NCBI GenBank assembly: GCA_913043285.1
Contig: CAJWML010000001.1
Span: 372,001 to 436,000, forward strand
Reading direction: 5' to 3'
DNA: 64,000 nucleotides
Source: CAKZNE01 sp002695025
GTDB lineage: Bacteria; Bacteroidota; Bacteroidia; Flavobacteriales; Schleiferiaceae
Part shown: one piece after another, positions 43,156-52,131 of the stretch
How the letters are laid out: each line of letters opens with the position of its first letter
How positions within the stretch are numbered: the first letter of the stretch is position 1
Translations under genes and position numbers: made by a program
Notes under the pieces: generated by a model
The model's database searches: none
What the model was told of the DNA's origin: nothing
Seen by the model: only the letters and a program-made list of their open reading frames with translations

Positions 43156-45573
43156 ATGATCTTAAAAGATACTTTCAAGCTTACCGGAAAGATATTTTTA
43201 GGGCTGGCCTTTTTGTTGGCGGGCCTCGGAACAGCGAAAGCTCAGCTATCTGTCGGTGACATTCTTATTACCGGTTATGCGTCTGATGATCCAGACCAAT
43301 TTGCATTTATGGCTACCACGGCCATTGCCGGAGGAACTGAAATTCGTTTTACCGATAATGGCTGGCAAGCCTCGGGGAGCTTTCGTACAGGAGAGGGTGA
43401 AATCGTTTATACCGTTGGTGCCGGTGGTCTTTCCGCAGGAGACCAGGTGGCCATCCTGATTGACAATGGTCCTTCAGTTTCGTCCGGAGGCGGTTCTGTG
43501 GTTGCCGGCTCAGGTGGTAATATGAGTTTATCATCGGGAGGTGATCAGATCATCATTTTCACAGGTAGCCTGGCAGCTCCCACCTTGATTGGAGGGTTCC
43601 ACAACAACAGTGGTGCCTGGGAAGCAGATGCCACCAGCTCCAGTACTTCGGCCCTGCCAACTGGTTTAACGAATGGAACATCGGCATGGGCGTTTCCTAC
43701 AGAGGTGGATAACTGTATTTATGGTTGTTCCGTAACCTCAGGAACAAAGGCAGCTCTTCAGGCCGCTGTAAATGATGAAAACAATTGGAACCAGGACAAT
43801 GATCTTACTTTTCACATTAATTACACCCTACCTTGTAGTCCTTCTGCCGTTACCTGGGACGGGGCTACCTGGAGCAATGTAATAGGACCTGATGCCACTA
43901 CGGATGCCATTATTTCCTCTAGCACTTCTCCAGGTACATTTACCTGCCAGAACCTGGAGATTTCCAATGGTTTTGCTCTGACTATCAATTCCGGTAACAC
44001 CGCTACTATAGCGGGTAATCTAACGAATAGTGGTAGTGGCCTGGCCGGTGACGGTACCATTGCTTTTGACAATGATGGGAACAGCTTATCGCTGTCTGGC
44101 AATGCTATGGATTTTGAGGGTATCATCAGCGTAGAGGGCACTACCACACTTAACACCAATGGGTTAATTACTTTAACAGCTTCTTCAACATCGAGCTACG
44201 GCCAACTGACCGGAACAGGTACCATTAGTGGTAACCTGGCTATTGAGGCCTACATAGAACCAGGTGTAGGTGGCCGCTATTATTACCTGGGGTCTCCTAT
44301 GAGCAATGCTACTTTAAATGATTTCAACGAAGCTGGATCTATCATGGTTTCTGAAAATTCGGCTCAGGGGACTGCCTGGGAGTGGGATGCGGCTAACTCA
44401 GAATGGGATCCTGCAGGAACAGCCGGTGGATCAGGTCTCGCTTCTACCGCTACCCGTGGACGTGGTTACGCCCTCTATGTAGGCACCAACGGAATTTACG
44501 GACCTTTTCTGCGCAGCGGTGATGGAACTATTACGTTAACTGGAAGTTCTAACAATGATGCTACAGTGAATCAGGCGCTTTCCTATAATGACGGGCAGGC
44601 GTCTAGTGTAGGTTTTGTTACGGGAACTGGGATCAATGATACAGAGGGATGGAACCTGGTGGCTAATCCGTATGCCGCTATATACGATTGGGACCTACAA
44701 TCTATTCCTGCTGACATGTCTTCGGCTATTTACCGTTTTAATGGAGTCAATTACACAGCTTACGTTAAGGGCGCGGGATCGGCTTCACGCTACATTGCAC
44801 CCTTCCAGGGATTCTTTGTACAAATGACGCAGAATACCCCATCTACCCTGGTTTTTAACCGGGATAACCGGACTACTTCACAGGCCGCTACCCTGGCTAA
44901 AACCGCCAATTATACGGTAGACGGTGTTTCCCTTCATATTGAAGGCATGAACGGTGATGTGTATGATGATGTATTTGTAGGATTCGATGCCAACAGCACA
45001 ATTGCTTTTGATAATAATTGGGATGCCCGTAAGCTGCGTAACAAAGGTATTACCCCTGATTTCTATGTAGCTATGGGACAGTCTACCTACTCGGTTTGCC
45101 GGGTGCCTTATACCGGCCCCTGGTCATTTCCCATGAAACTGGATTACGACCAGGATGGCGACCTTATGACCATCTCCGCTGACATTAATGAACTACAGTC
45201 CTTTGGAACGGTAACCCTGGAAGATCGCAAGCTGAATAGCATGCACGATCTTACCGCTGGCGATTATTCCTTTGTTCAGGATAATTCGTACGGACCGGAT
45301 CGATTCATTATTCACTTCAGCCAGCCTTCTATAGGCCTTGAAAAGCCTCAGCAACAAGCAGTGGCTTATGCCTTTGCCAATGAAGAAGGCCTCAACGTAG
45401 AATTGGGTATATTACACAATGCTACGGTTGAAGTGTATAACCTGGCCGGGCAACTGGTTGAAAGAGGTGAAGACCTTAACGGAAGGGTTACCTTCGGTGT
45501 AGAGAACGGTGGAGTGTACATTCTCAAGGTGACTGCCGATAACTTCACAGAATCCTTTAAAGTAATTCGCTAA
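43156..45573 (+). CDS. Large T9SS-secreted surface protein 1 (lamin-tail-like N-terminus)
   Basis: 805 aa. Signal peptide ending near GLGTAKAQ. Residues about 32-215 are an all-beta domain opening SVGDILITGYASDDPDQFAF and GTEIRFTDNGWQASGSFRTG, as in lamin-tail-like secreted proteins. From about 228 begins the module shared with the two other large proteins here: TWDGATWSN, SSTSSYGQLTGTGTISGN, RYYYLGSPMSNATLNDFNEA, GWNLVANPYAAIYDWD, YIAPFQGFFVQMTQ. The final ~80 residues are the T9SS sorting domain (VEVYNLAGQLVERGEDL ... YILKVTADNFTESFKVIR). It should be exported by Sec, carried by T9SS and anchored on the surface. The mini-protein gene begins 14 bp after the stop. Confidence 0.88.
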   Translation: MILKDTFKLTGKIFLGLAFLLAGLGTAKAQLSVGDILITGYASDDPDQFAFMATTAIAGGTEIRFTDNGWQASGSFRTGEGEIVYTVGAGGLSAGDQVAILIDNGPSVSSGGGSVVAGSGGNMSLSSGGDQIIIFTGSLAAPTLIGGFHNNSGAWEADATSSSTSALPTGLTNGTSAWAFPTEVDNCIYGCSVTSGTKAALQAAVNDENNWNQDNDLTFHINYTLPCSPSAVTWDGATWSNVIGPDATTDAIISSSTSPGTFTCQNLEISNGFALTINSGNTATIAGNLTNSGSGLAGDGTIAFDNDGNSLSLSGNAMDFEGIISVEGTTTLNTNGLITLTASSTSSYGQLTGTGTISGNLAIEAYIEPGVGGRYYYLGSPMSNATLNDFNEAGSIMVSENSAQGTAWEWDAANSEWDPAGTAGGSGLASTATRGRGYALYVGTNGIYGPFLRSGDGTITLTGSSNNDATVNQALSYNDGQASSVGFVTGTGINDTEGWNLVANPYAAIYDWDLQSIPADMSSAIYRFNGVNYTAYVKGAGSASRYIAPFQGFFVQMTQNTPSTLVFNRDNRTTSQAATLAKTANYTVDGVSLHIEGMNGDVYDDVFVGFDANSTIAFDNNWDARKLRNKGITPDFYVAMGQSTYSVCRVPYTGPWSFPMKLDYDQDGDLMTISADINELQSFGTVTLEDRKLNSMHDLTAGDYSFVQDNSYGPDRFIIHFSQPSIGLEKPQQQAVAYAFANEEGLNVELGILHNATVEVYNLAGQLVERGEDLNGRVTFGVENGGVYILKVTADNFTESFKVIR

Positions 45574-45587
45574 CACAAAAACACCTG

Positions 45588-45776
45588 ATGATTATGATGA
45601 AATTGAAAAGATATACTCTGACACTTGCATTGCTTACTTTCTTTGCCGTAACGGCTATGGCGCAGCCTGAAGATCCGGACGCTCCCACCCCATTCGGGTT
45701 TGTGGAGATCCTGGTAGCTGCCGGGGCCTTATATGGTGGCAAGAAAGTTTACAAAGCCACCCGCAAGCAGGAATAA
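45588..45776 (+). CDS. Mini-protein 1: signal peptide plus PTPFG motif, hydrophobic segment and basic tail
   Basis: 62 codons from ATG 45588 (or 59 from the third ATG at 45597, MKLKRYTLTLALL). Signal peptide to about AMAQ, then PEDPDAPTPFGFVEILV, a short hydrophobic stretch AAGALYGGKKVYK and a basic end ATRKQE. After cleavage only about 35-38 residues remain. Two near-copies at 55271 and 63186 follow the two other large T9SS proteins. The layout (Pro motif, hydrophobic stretch, basic tail) resembles sorting-signal proteins such as the PID-CTERM-type proteins I recall from this phylum, but the PID triplet is replaced by PTPFG. A terminator follows, so it forms an operon with the large gene. 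Confidence 0.75.
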   Translation: MIMMKLKRYTLTLALLTFFAVTAMAQPEDPDAPTPFGFVEILVAAGALYGGKKVYKATRKQE

Positions 45777-45800
45777 AATACCCATCTTCAAATACATATA

Positions 45801-45831
45801 AAAAGCCACCCTTTCCGGGTGGCTTTTTTTG
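45801..45831 (+). terminator. Rho-independent terminator of the cargo 1/mini-protein operon
   Basis: GCCACCC/GGGTGGC stem extended by A-T pairs, loop TTTCC, followed by a run of seven T. Confidence 0.9.
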
Positions 45832-45900
45832 TTTTCAAAAACAATTAATTGTACTTTTCCGAGCGTTACGCAAAAAGCGAATTTATTACAATCCCTTACT

Positions 45901-46866
45901 ATGGCAAGGTTTGACCGTATAGAAGACCTCTCTCAACTTTACGATCGGGTAATGCTGAGAACCCCCGTTTTAGTACAAGCACCGGACGGCATGGGCAAGA
46001 CATTTCTCCTACACCAACTCATTGAAAAACTTCAGGGCAGGAGAGTTTGCTTCTATATATCCCTGCGCGGATACACTTCATTTTCTCAATTTCTTCAGGA
46101 TTGGGTGCAGGAGTTTATTCGGGTATCCGCCCATCATTCCAACCTGCAATACCAGCTTAAACGCTTCCTGGACGAATATGGGGTGCAAAAGCTTGAACAT
46201 CAAGGGGAAATCGCCCAATGGTGCCAGTCCCTCACCCAGATGTTAGGGCAGGTAGCCCTTGACTTCCTGTTCCTGTTTGACGACCTGGATGAATGGGAAG
46301 TAGAGACTAGCCCTGAAGGCCTGTTTGAATTGTTCGGCATACTTTCACAGACCCGTAACATTCAGCTGCTTTTTTCTGTAAACCCCTCCCTGGCGGACCA
46401 ACCGCCCATCGCAAACCTTGAACTTTATAAACTGCGGGGATTACAACAGGAAGATATCTGGCCTCAGGGAGCCAGCCCGGAAGAGCAGAAGGCTTATGAA
46501 TACAGCGATGGGCATTCCGGGATGTTACTCCATATTCTGCACTATATGCAGGATACCCCTGAGGCCGGAAAAGCAGCCAACCGCCTGATGCAGGAATTAC
46601 ACCCTCGCTTCAAACTCTTCAAGAATCGTTTCACAGGCCTGCAATGGAACCTTCTACGAGCTATTGCCCTCGAAGAAAAAGTGGCCCAGCCTCACGCCTT
46701 TGACTTTTTGGTTAAATACCGGCTGGGTGCAGCCAGCAGTGTAGAACGGGCCCTACGGAACCTTATTGATTCAGGAATGATATCGCGTAGCGAGGAAGGC
46801 TGGCAACTTACACATGTGGTGCACAAACGATGGCTGCAATGGCTTTACTCCTCTTCGTTTAATTGA
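45901..46866 (+). CDS. P-loop ATPase with winged-helix-like C-terminus (archaeal-ATPase/STAND-like)
   Basis: 321 aa from the ATG at 45901 (MARFDRIEDLSQLYDRV); the frame extends 24 codons further but overlaps the terminator region. Walker A is APDGMGKTFLLHQL (about residue 30), Walker B DFLFLFDDLDEWE. The C-terminal part (FLVKYRLGAASSVERALRNL, IDSGMISRSEEGWQL) reads as a winged helix. This is the layout of the archaeal-ATPase/AAA_14-like group, some of which act in defence or as regulators, but nothing here defines a job. Its 3' end overlaps that of the convergent channel gene by 22 bp. Confidence 0.7.
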   Translation: MARFDRIEDLSQLYDRVMLRTPVLVQAPDGMGKTFLLHQLIEKLQGRRVCFYISLRGYTSFSQFLQDWVQEFIRVSAHHSNLQYQLKRFLDEYGVQKLEHQGEIAQWCQSLTQMLGQVALDFLFLFDDLDEWEVETSPEGLFELFGILSQTRNIQLLFSVNPSLADQPPIANLELYKLRGLQQEDIWPQGASPEEQKAYEYSDGHSGMLLHILHYMQDTPEAGKAANRLMQELHPRFKLFKNRFTGLQWNLLRAIALEEKVAQPHAFDFLVKYRLGAASSVERALRNLIDSGMISRSEEGWQLTHVVHKRWLQWLYSSSFN

Positions 46867-47897
46867 TTGAGCCTGCGGTTCCAGCGTGAGGACTTCAACT
46901 GGCGTACTACCAGAGGGTCCAGCGCATTCCTCAGCTTACTCCCCTTGGGAAAACTGAAACTGTAGTAATCCGTCTTAAGATCCTTATCCATGCGGAGTTC
47001 TTCGTAGTTACCCTCATTCAGGTAATATTGCAATAAGGGCCTGTCATACACAAATACATCAATTGCATTGTCCTGCACAGCATCCAAACCCTCCTTTACC
47101 GATGTAAAAGCCCGGGCTTCCACTTCAAAGATATCCAGGTAATCCGCACTGCTGGAGCCCTCAATAGTGCCCACCTTGAATTTCTTCAGATCCTCCACTC
47201 CTCTTATAGATCCTTCCAATGATGAAACGGTAAGGGCTGAGGCGATACCGGCCGTTAAACCGGAGATCATAAGGATGGCGGCAAACATCCACACCAGGCC
47301 CAGGACACGTCCTCCCCGGCTTACCGGGGCCTTATCTCCGTAGCCTACGGTAGTCATAGTTACCGCGCTCCACCAAAAACCGTCACCTACGCCACGCCAG
47401 CCTTTATGGAACTGTTCAGGGTTCTTCCTGCGTTCCAACAGCCACATAAAAAACCCGAATATCCATATCACAAGGATCAGCCCTGCCACCGCAGAAAAAA
47501 ACTGCCAGCTGAACACATTCTTCAACACCACCCACCATTGGCTTTGGTGTTTACGAACGGTAGCGGTACCAGAGATAAAAAAAGGTTGTGAAAAATCCAG
47601 GTACGCCATGCGTTGGTCCGTTACCGTTAAAGGATTGATGCTCAGATCCACCTCTCCATTCCGGAGAGCTTCCACCAGATCAGGAATGCTATTGAAACTG
47701 CGGTAGCTGATGGAAGCGGGAACATCATTATCCACCAGGTCCCAAAAATCTACACTCAGCCCGGCCGGCTTCCCAGCCGCAGTGTATGTGACAAAAGGCG
47801 GGGCTTCCTTAATGCCAATAACCAGGTTGGAGTCCTGCTGCCCATAAGCGCTTTGGAGAAACAGGGAGCTAATGAAGATTAAAAAGATCCTTCGCAT
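46845..47897 (-). CDS. GluR0-like ligand-gated potassium channel
   Basis: 350 aa from the ATG at 47897 (MRRIFLIFISSLFLQSAYGQ, a signal peptide); the frame is open upstream without signal character. A periplasmic amino-acid-binding-protein domain (IGIKEAPPFVTYTAAGKPAG, LRNGEVDLSINPLTVTDQR) is interrupted by a channel core: one helix (SAVAGLILVIWIFGFFMWLL), a pore loop TMTTVGYGDKAP with the K+ selectivity filter, and a second helix (WMFAAILMISGLTAGIASAL). The binding domain then resumes to the end. This is the S1-pore-S2 order of prokaryotic glutamate receptor GluR0. A ligand, probably an amino acid, should open K+ flow across the inner membrane. Confidence 0.87.
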   Translation of the reverse strand: MRRIFLIFISSLFLQSAYGQQDSNLVIGIKEAPPFVTYTAAGKPAGLSVDFWDLVDNDVPASISYRSFNSIPDLVEALRNGEVDLSINPLTVTDQRMAYLDFSQPFFISGTATVRKHQSQWWVVLKNVFSWQFFSAVAGLILVIWIFGFFMWLLERRKNPEQFHKGWRGVGDGFWWSAVTMTTVGYGDKAPVSRGGRVLGLVWMFAAILMISGLTAGIASALTVSSLEGSIRGVEDLKKFKVGTIEGSSSADYLDIFEVEARAFTSVKEGLDAVQDNAIDVFVYDRPLLQYYLNEGNYEELRMDKDLKTDYYSFSFPKGSKLRNALDPLVVRQLKSSRWNRRLNQLNEEE

Positions 47898-48057
47898 AAC
47901 GCAGTTTTTCAGCCTAAAGATAAAAGCATTGTTTAAAAGGGTGCCTTGTGACGAAACAAGGGCAAGCAGCCACAATAAAGACCTCTAAAACTTTTGCTGT
48001 GATTATACTTCCGCTTCACAATCTGCCGGATCGGGAAAAAAGAGCAAGTCGAAGAAT

Positions 48058-48588
48058 TTAAGCCTTACGTTCAAGGGTTATCTGGATCATACCGTTGCTG
48101 AAGGTTTCGGTCTTCACGGTCTCAAAATACTGCTCCATCTCTGCGGTTCCGGAAATGCTTATTCCGGAACCTAGCATCACCGGCACATAGGTTAAGATGA
48201 TCTCGTCCACTAAACCATTACGCAAGAGGATATTGTTGATCTCCCCTCCACCAATCAGCCATATAACTTTACCATCCCGGTTTTTCAACTCACGCACAAA
48301 ACCCGCGACATCATTTTTTACAAAAACTACCTTGTTATCACTTTCCTTGGTAGCGTGCCGGCTGAAAACATAGCATGCCTTGTCCTTATACGGCCATTCT
48401 TCGAAGGCAGGCACCTGACGGTAGGTTTTTCCGCCCACCAGGATCGCATCCACCTCCTCCAGGAAACCGGCATAGCCGAAATCCGACTTTTCGGGATTGG
48501 GAAAATCCTCAAGCCACTTAAAGGAACCGTCAGCCTTGGCAATATAGCCATCCAGGGAAGCCGCAATGTAGAGGGAGATTTTACGCAT
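48058..48588 (-). CDS. Dihydrofolate-reductase-family protein (RibD C-terminal-like)
   Basis: 176 aa. It starts MRKISLYIAASLDGYIAKAD, and continues AILVGGKTYRQVPAFEEWPY, the NADPH-binding VIWLIGGGEINNILLRNGLV and DEIILTYVPVMLGSGISISG. It belongs to the stand-alone YyaP/YoaI-type DHFR-like branch rather than folA; members reduce pteridine-like or ribosylamino-pyrimidine substrates, but the natural substrate is usually unknown. Cytosolic and apparently monocistronic. Confidence 0.85.
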   Translation of the reverse strand: MRKISLYIAASLDGYIAKADGSFKWLEDFPNPEKSDFGYAGFLEEVDAILVGGKTYRQVPAFEEWPYKDKACYVFSRHATKESDNKVVFVKNDVAGFVRELKNRDGKVIWLIGGGEINNILLRNGLVDEIILTYVPVMLGSGISISGTAEMEQYFETVKTETFSNGMIQITLERKA

Positions 48589-48772
48589 ATTTCAAGAAGC
48601 TGAGAAGTTGGTCTCTCAAAAATAGTACTTTCAAAGCACCTCCTGGTGTAAGTTTTAACGGTATCTAATGCCGGTTATGTACCCAAAAAGCGTCCGGATA
48701 ATTTAAACCCATTGACTTTACCAAAGTCTATCTTAATAGTATATTTATGCTTATCTAAAACAGCAACCAACA

Positions 48773-49234
48773 ATGAACGCTACAGAACTGCACCTGCTTC
48801 TCAATCACTTCCCCATTCTCGGCACTTTATTCGGATTGTGTCTACTGATATTCGGTCTGTTACGCCACAACCGTAGCCTGGAAAAAGCTGCGTATGTTAC
48901 CTTGGTGGTGATTTCACTTATTGCTATTCCCGCCTTTAAAACAGGAGAGGAAGCAGAGGAAAAAGTAGAACACCTGCCGGGGGTCTCCCATGCCATGGTA
49001 CACGAGCATGAAGAATGGGCTGAAAAGGCCATCTGGCTGATGGCCCTCACCGGCATCCTGTCACTGGTAAGCCTGCTCCGCACCGGTAAAGTATTGCGCT
49101 CCCTTACTTTTATATCTGCCACAGCAACCCTGGCACTCATGGTGATCACCGGCAGCCATGGCGGCAAGATCATGCACCATGAGCTGACCAACACACCAGC
49201 TGTTGAAGAACCGCACGAATACGATGATGATTAA
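48773..49234 (+). CDS. His-rich four-helix membrane protein (DUF2231-like)
   Basis: 153 aa with four membrane helices: LLNHFPILGTLFGLCLLIFG, AAYVTLVVISLIAIPAF, AIWLMALTGILSLVSLL and LTFISATATLALMVITG. Histidines recur near membrane faces (ELHLLLNH, HAMVHEHEEW, GSHGGKIMHHEL), as in DUF2231-type proteins proposed to bind haem or metal. It ends with an acidic tail (EPHEYDDD). Divergent from the DHFR-like gene; converges with the histidine kinase gene, 10 bp away. Confidence 0.6.
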   Translation: MNATELHLLLNHFPILGTLFGLCLLIFGLLRHNRSLEKAAYVTLVVISLIAIPAFKTGEEAEEKVEHLPGVSHAMVHEHEEWAEKAIWLMALTGILSLVSLLRTGKVLRSLTFISATATLALMVITGSHGGKIMHHELTNTPAVEEPHEYDDD

Positions 49235-49244
49235 AATTTCACGA

Positions 49245-51221
49245 TCAGGCCGGGGGTAGCACTAAAGTAAACACGGTGCCTTTTCCTTCTTCGCTCTTTA
49301 CACGAAGTGCGCCTCTGTTGCGTTGTGCAAACTCCTTGCTGAGAAGAAGCCCCAGCCCGTTGCCCTCTTCTCCGGCAGTGCCTGTTTTACTGATCCTTTC
49401 TACAGGGTTAAAGAGTTTGGCCTGCATGGTAGCGGTCATTCCCACACCCTGATCGGCTACCGAAATAGCCACCTGGTCTTTTTCAAGAGTACTGCTGATG
49501 TATATTTCACCACCAGGCTGCGAAAACTTTACGGCATTGCTCAACAGGTTGCGCAATATGAAAGCTACCGCACCGGCATCCGCCATTACAAAAAGCTCTC
49601 TCAATTTAATTCTCACTTTTATCTTCTTGGTGCTGATCGCACGGGCCAGCTCCTCCAGTCTTTCTGCAACAAGAGTCGCCAACTCCAGCTTCTCGGCTTT
49701 CATGTTAACGCGGTCCAATTGCAAAAAGGCCCACTGCAAAAGGTTTTCCAGCATTTTGCGTACCCGGAGCGATTCATTTTCCAGCTCTCCGCTTATATCC
49801 TTAATGCCTTGCAAATCGCCCTCGGCCGCCATTTCTTCCAGCATAGGGCCGATACCCGCAAAAGCCGACACCCCTCCCAACATATCATGCGCCACAATGG
49901 CAAAAAAGCGATCCTTAATGGTATTGGCCTCCGCCAGTTCTTTTCGTGCCCTGCGCAGACGCTGGTTATAGATCAATACCATGGCCACTACGCAAAGCAC
50001 CAGTATTACTATGGCTATAGCCAAACGGCTTTTCCAGCGCTCACGTGAAAGTTGCAGCTGTTGCACTTCATTACGGGCCTCGCTCAGCTCCAGTGCGGTT
50101 GACTTTTCCTTTAACTGATAGGTTGTTTCGAGTTCGGCCATCCGCTCCTGTACCTCCAGGGCATTCACCGAGTCATTCAAAACGCGTATGCGTTCAGACA
50201 GGTCCAGGGCCGCTGAAAAATTCCCCAACTGCTTTTGTGCCGCTAACTGTTCCTCCAGGCTCACCTCCAACCAATCACTGCGTTCCATCTCCCGCGCGCC
50301 TTCTTCCGCTTCCAATGCATATTGCAACGCCTTTTCAGGGCTGGAAATCAGGTTGTATACTGCTGCCCTATTATTGGCGGCTCCTGTCCAGTAGTATATA
50401 TTGTCCTGGGCTTTGCCGGCTTCATACACCTGTTGGTAATAATCCAGCGCCTTATTGTATTGACCTTTCAGTTTGTACAGTGACCCCAGTTCATTGATCG
50501 TCCCGATATCACCGGGTACCAGTTCCAGTTTCTTATTCAGGTAGTACTCCGCGCTGTCCAGGATCTCCTTATCCACGTAAAGGCTGCCCAGGTTACCGTG
50601 CGCCAGACCCAGTATACGATTCCGCAAAGTGCTGTGGTTTTGCAAAGACAATTGCAGCAGATCCCTGAAATAGCGTTCTGCCTTTATATATTCCCTGCGA
50701 TTCTGGTAGTATAAACCCAAACCATTCAGGTTAGCGGCCACCATAAAAGTATCCTGCGAAGAACGTAACAACTCGTAATTGGCATTGAGAAAATAAAGGG
50801 ACGAATCCGGCTTGGAGAGCCGGTAATACAGGATGTTGAGATTATTATTAGCCTTTATCAATTGTGCAGTATCCGGTGCCTGCTCCGCCAATTGCCGTAG
50901 CTTCCGGTTTAGAGTAACGGATTCTGCGAACCGGTTGTCCCGGTAATAATTGGCGGAAAGTTGGGTGAAGAGCCTTAAACGATTGCTATCCTCGGCAAAC
51001 AAGCCCTTCTTCAGCTTCAGAACACTATCAAGTAGTGCAATATTTTCCTTGTATGCACCACTTGCAGGAGAGGTATAACGGATCAAGGCCTCCATTTTGT
51101 CCTTCCCATCGCAATGGTTTATACAGTACCATAGTGAATCTTTTGCTCCTTGCTGAGCCTTCAGTTGCGGGGTGCCCAGGCCAAGGAAAAACAGAAAAAG
51201 AATGTAATGGGTATAACTCAT
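49245..51221 (-). CDS. TPR sensor histidine kinase
   Basis: 658 aa. Signal peptide (MSYTHYILFLFFLGLGTPQLKAQ), periplasmic TPR repeats (about 60-350; for example LYYQNRREYIKAERYFRDLL), a membrane helix (AIAIVILVLCVVAMVLIYNQ, about 398-418), then the H box IVAHDMLGG with His at about 444. The ATPase domain shows the N box NLLSNAVKFSQPG, DQGVGMT (G1) and GNGLGLLLSKEF (G2). It overlaps the upstream LytTR regulator by 4 bp (ATGA), so the two make a two-component pair. Stimulus unknown; the pair is divergent from surface protein 2 and may control it. Confidence 0.9.
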   Translation of the reverse strand: MSYTHYILFLFFLGLGTPQLKAQQGAKDSLWYCINHCDGKDKMEALIRYTSPASGAYKENIALLDSVLKLKKGLFAEDSNRLRLFTQLSANYYRDNRFAESVTLNRKLRQLAEQAPDTAQLIKANNNLNILYYRLSKPDSSLYFLNANYELLRSSQDTFMVAANLNGLGLYYQNRREYIKAERYFRDLLQLSLQNHSTLRNRILGLAHGNLGSLYVDKEILDSAEYYLNKKLELVPGDIGTINELGSLYKLKGQYNKALDYYQQVYEAGKAQDNIYYWTGAANNRAAVYNLISSPEKALQYALEAEEGAREMERSDWLEVSLEEQLAAQKQLGNFSAALDLSERIRVLNDSVNALEVQERMAELETTYQLKEKSTALELSEARNEVQQLQLSRERWKSRLAIAIVILVLCVVAMVLIYNQRLRRARKELAEANTIKDRFFAIVAHDMLGGVSAFAGIGPMLEEMAAEGDLQGIKDISGELENESLRVRKMLENLLQWAFLQLDRVNMKAEKLELATLVAERLEELARAISTKKIKVRIKLRELFVMADAGAVAFILRNLLSNAVKFSQPGGEIYISSTLEKDQVAISVADQGVGMTATMQAKLFNPVERISKTGTAGEEGNGLGLLLSKEFAQRNRGALRVKSEEGKGTVFTLVLPPA

Positions 51222-51976
51222 GAGATATGGGGGAACTTTTCGCTGATGTCCTTCCGGTAACTCCGGCCTATGGACACTTCTTCATCACCCACCTGTACAT
51301 GATTCCAACCGGTATCCACCCCCTCTATTTTCCTGGAATTAACTATATGGTTGCGATGTACCCTCCAGAAATATGCGGGCAGTAATTCTTCCATTTGGTT
51401 AAGAGACTTGCGCACCGAAACTGTTCGCCCGGAACTCAAATGTATATCAATGTACTTATCACGGGTGGTTTTAATCAGGTTCACATCTTTATACGCCAGC
51501 TTTTTGAACATCTTCCCGATCTTCACAAAAAGGTGGTCAGGATGGGTTTGTTCCGCCTCGGCCATTGCAGGTATCCCGGTTTTCTTACTATTCTCTCCCT
51601 GGTAAACCGCCAATTCAACCGCTGCTTTCAGCGAAGCAGCATCATAGGGCTTTACTAAATAGGCCTCCGGTTGCACTTCAGAGGCTTGCCGGAGTACCTC
51701 ATCACTTATCAGGGAGGTTACAAAGATGATGGCCAGATCTTTTTCCTTACGTATGGAGGTGGCAAAATCAATACCGCTGCGTTCTCCTTTCAGGCGGATA
51801 TCTACCAGCGCCACATCTGGTTTTAAAGCAAACACCAGGCGGAAGGCCTCCTCCGCATTATTGGTATGCCCAACTGTCTCGTAGCCGTTATCCTTGCAAA
51901 ATTTCAAGGCTTTGGCCAAGTGCAGCTTTTGATCTTCTAGAATTAAAACACGCGTCTTTTTGATATCCCTCCCCAT
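51218..51976 (-). CDS. LytTR-family response regulator
   Basis: 252 aa. The receiver domain spans about residues 8-125 (TRVLILEDQKLHLAKALKF, VALVDIRLKGERSG with the phosphor-acceptor Asp about 57, IIFVTSL, and AYLVKPYDAASLKA). The C-terminal LytTR DNA-binding domain runs from about 150 (FVKIGKMFKKLAYKDVNLIK, SLNQMEELLPAYFWRVHRNH, GRSYRKDI). It is the first gene of the pair with the TPR histidine kinase. Its start is 155 bp from the divergent start of surface protein 2, so it may control that gene as well as itself. Confidence 0.93.
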   Translation of the reverse strand: MGRDIKKTRVLILEDQKLHLAKALKFCKDNGYETVGHTNNAEEAFRLVFALKPDVALVDIRLKGERSGIDFATSIRKEKDLAIIFVTSLISDEVLRQASEVQPEAYLVKPYDAASLKAAVELAVYQGENSKKTGIPAMAEAEQTHPDHLFVKIGKMFKKLAYKDVNLIKTTRDKYIDIHLSSGRTVSVRKSLNQMEELLPAYFWRVHRNHIVNSRKIEGVDTGWNHVQVGDEEVSIGRSYRKDISEKFPHIS

Positions 51977-52131
51977 TGAGGGTGCAAAATAAAAAATTTA
52001 CGGCCTGCCAAGCTCCATTCAGGGACATGCTGCTACTATTCACGGACAGGAACTAGGTAAGACCTGCCATGCGATCCACTTTTGCCAATGATTAACGTGT
52101 TGCGCATGGAACGCACTAAACTATTTGGATA

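Noticed and set aside
49245..51976. PorX/PorY regulators of T9SS
   Set aside because: PorX has a PglZ-type effector domain; this regulator ends in a LytTR domain and the kinase has TPR repeats, so the pair is a different system.
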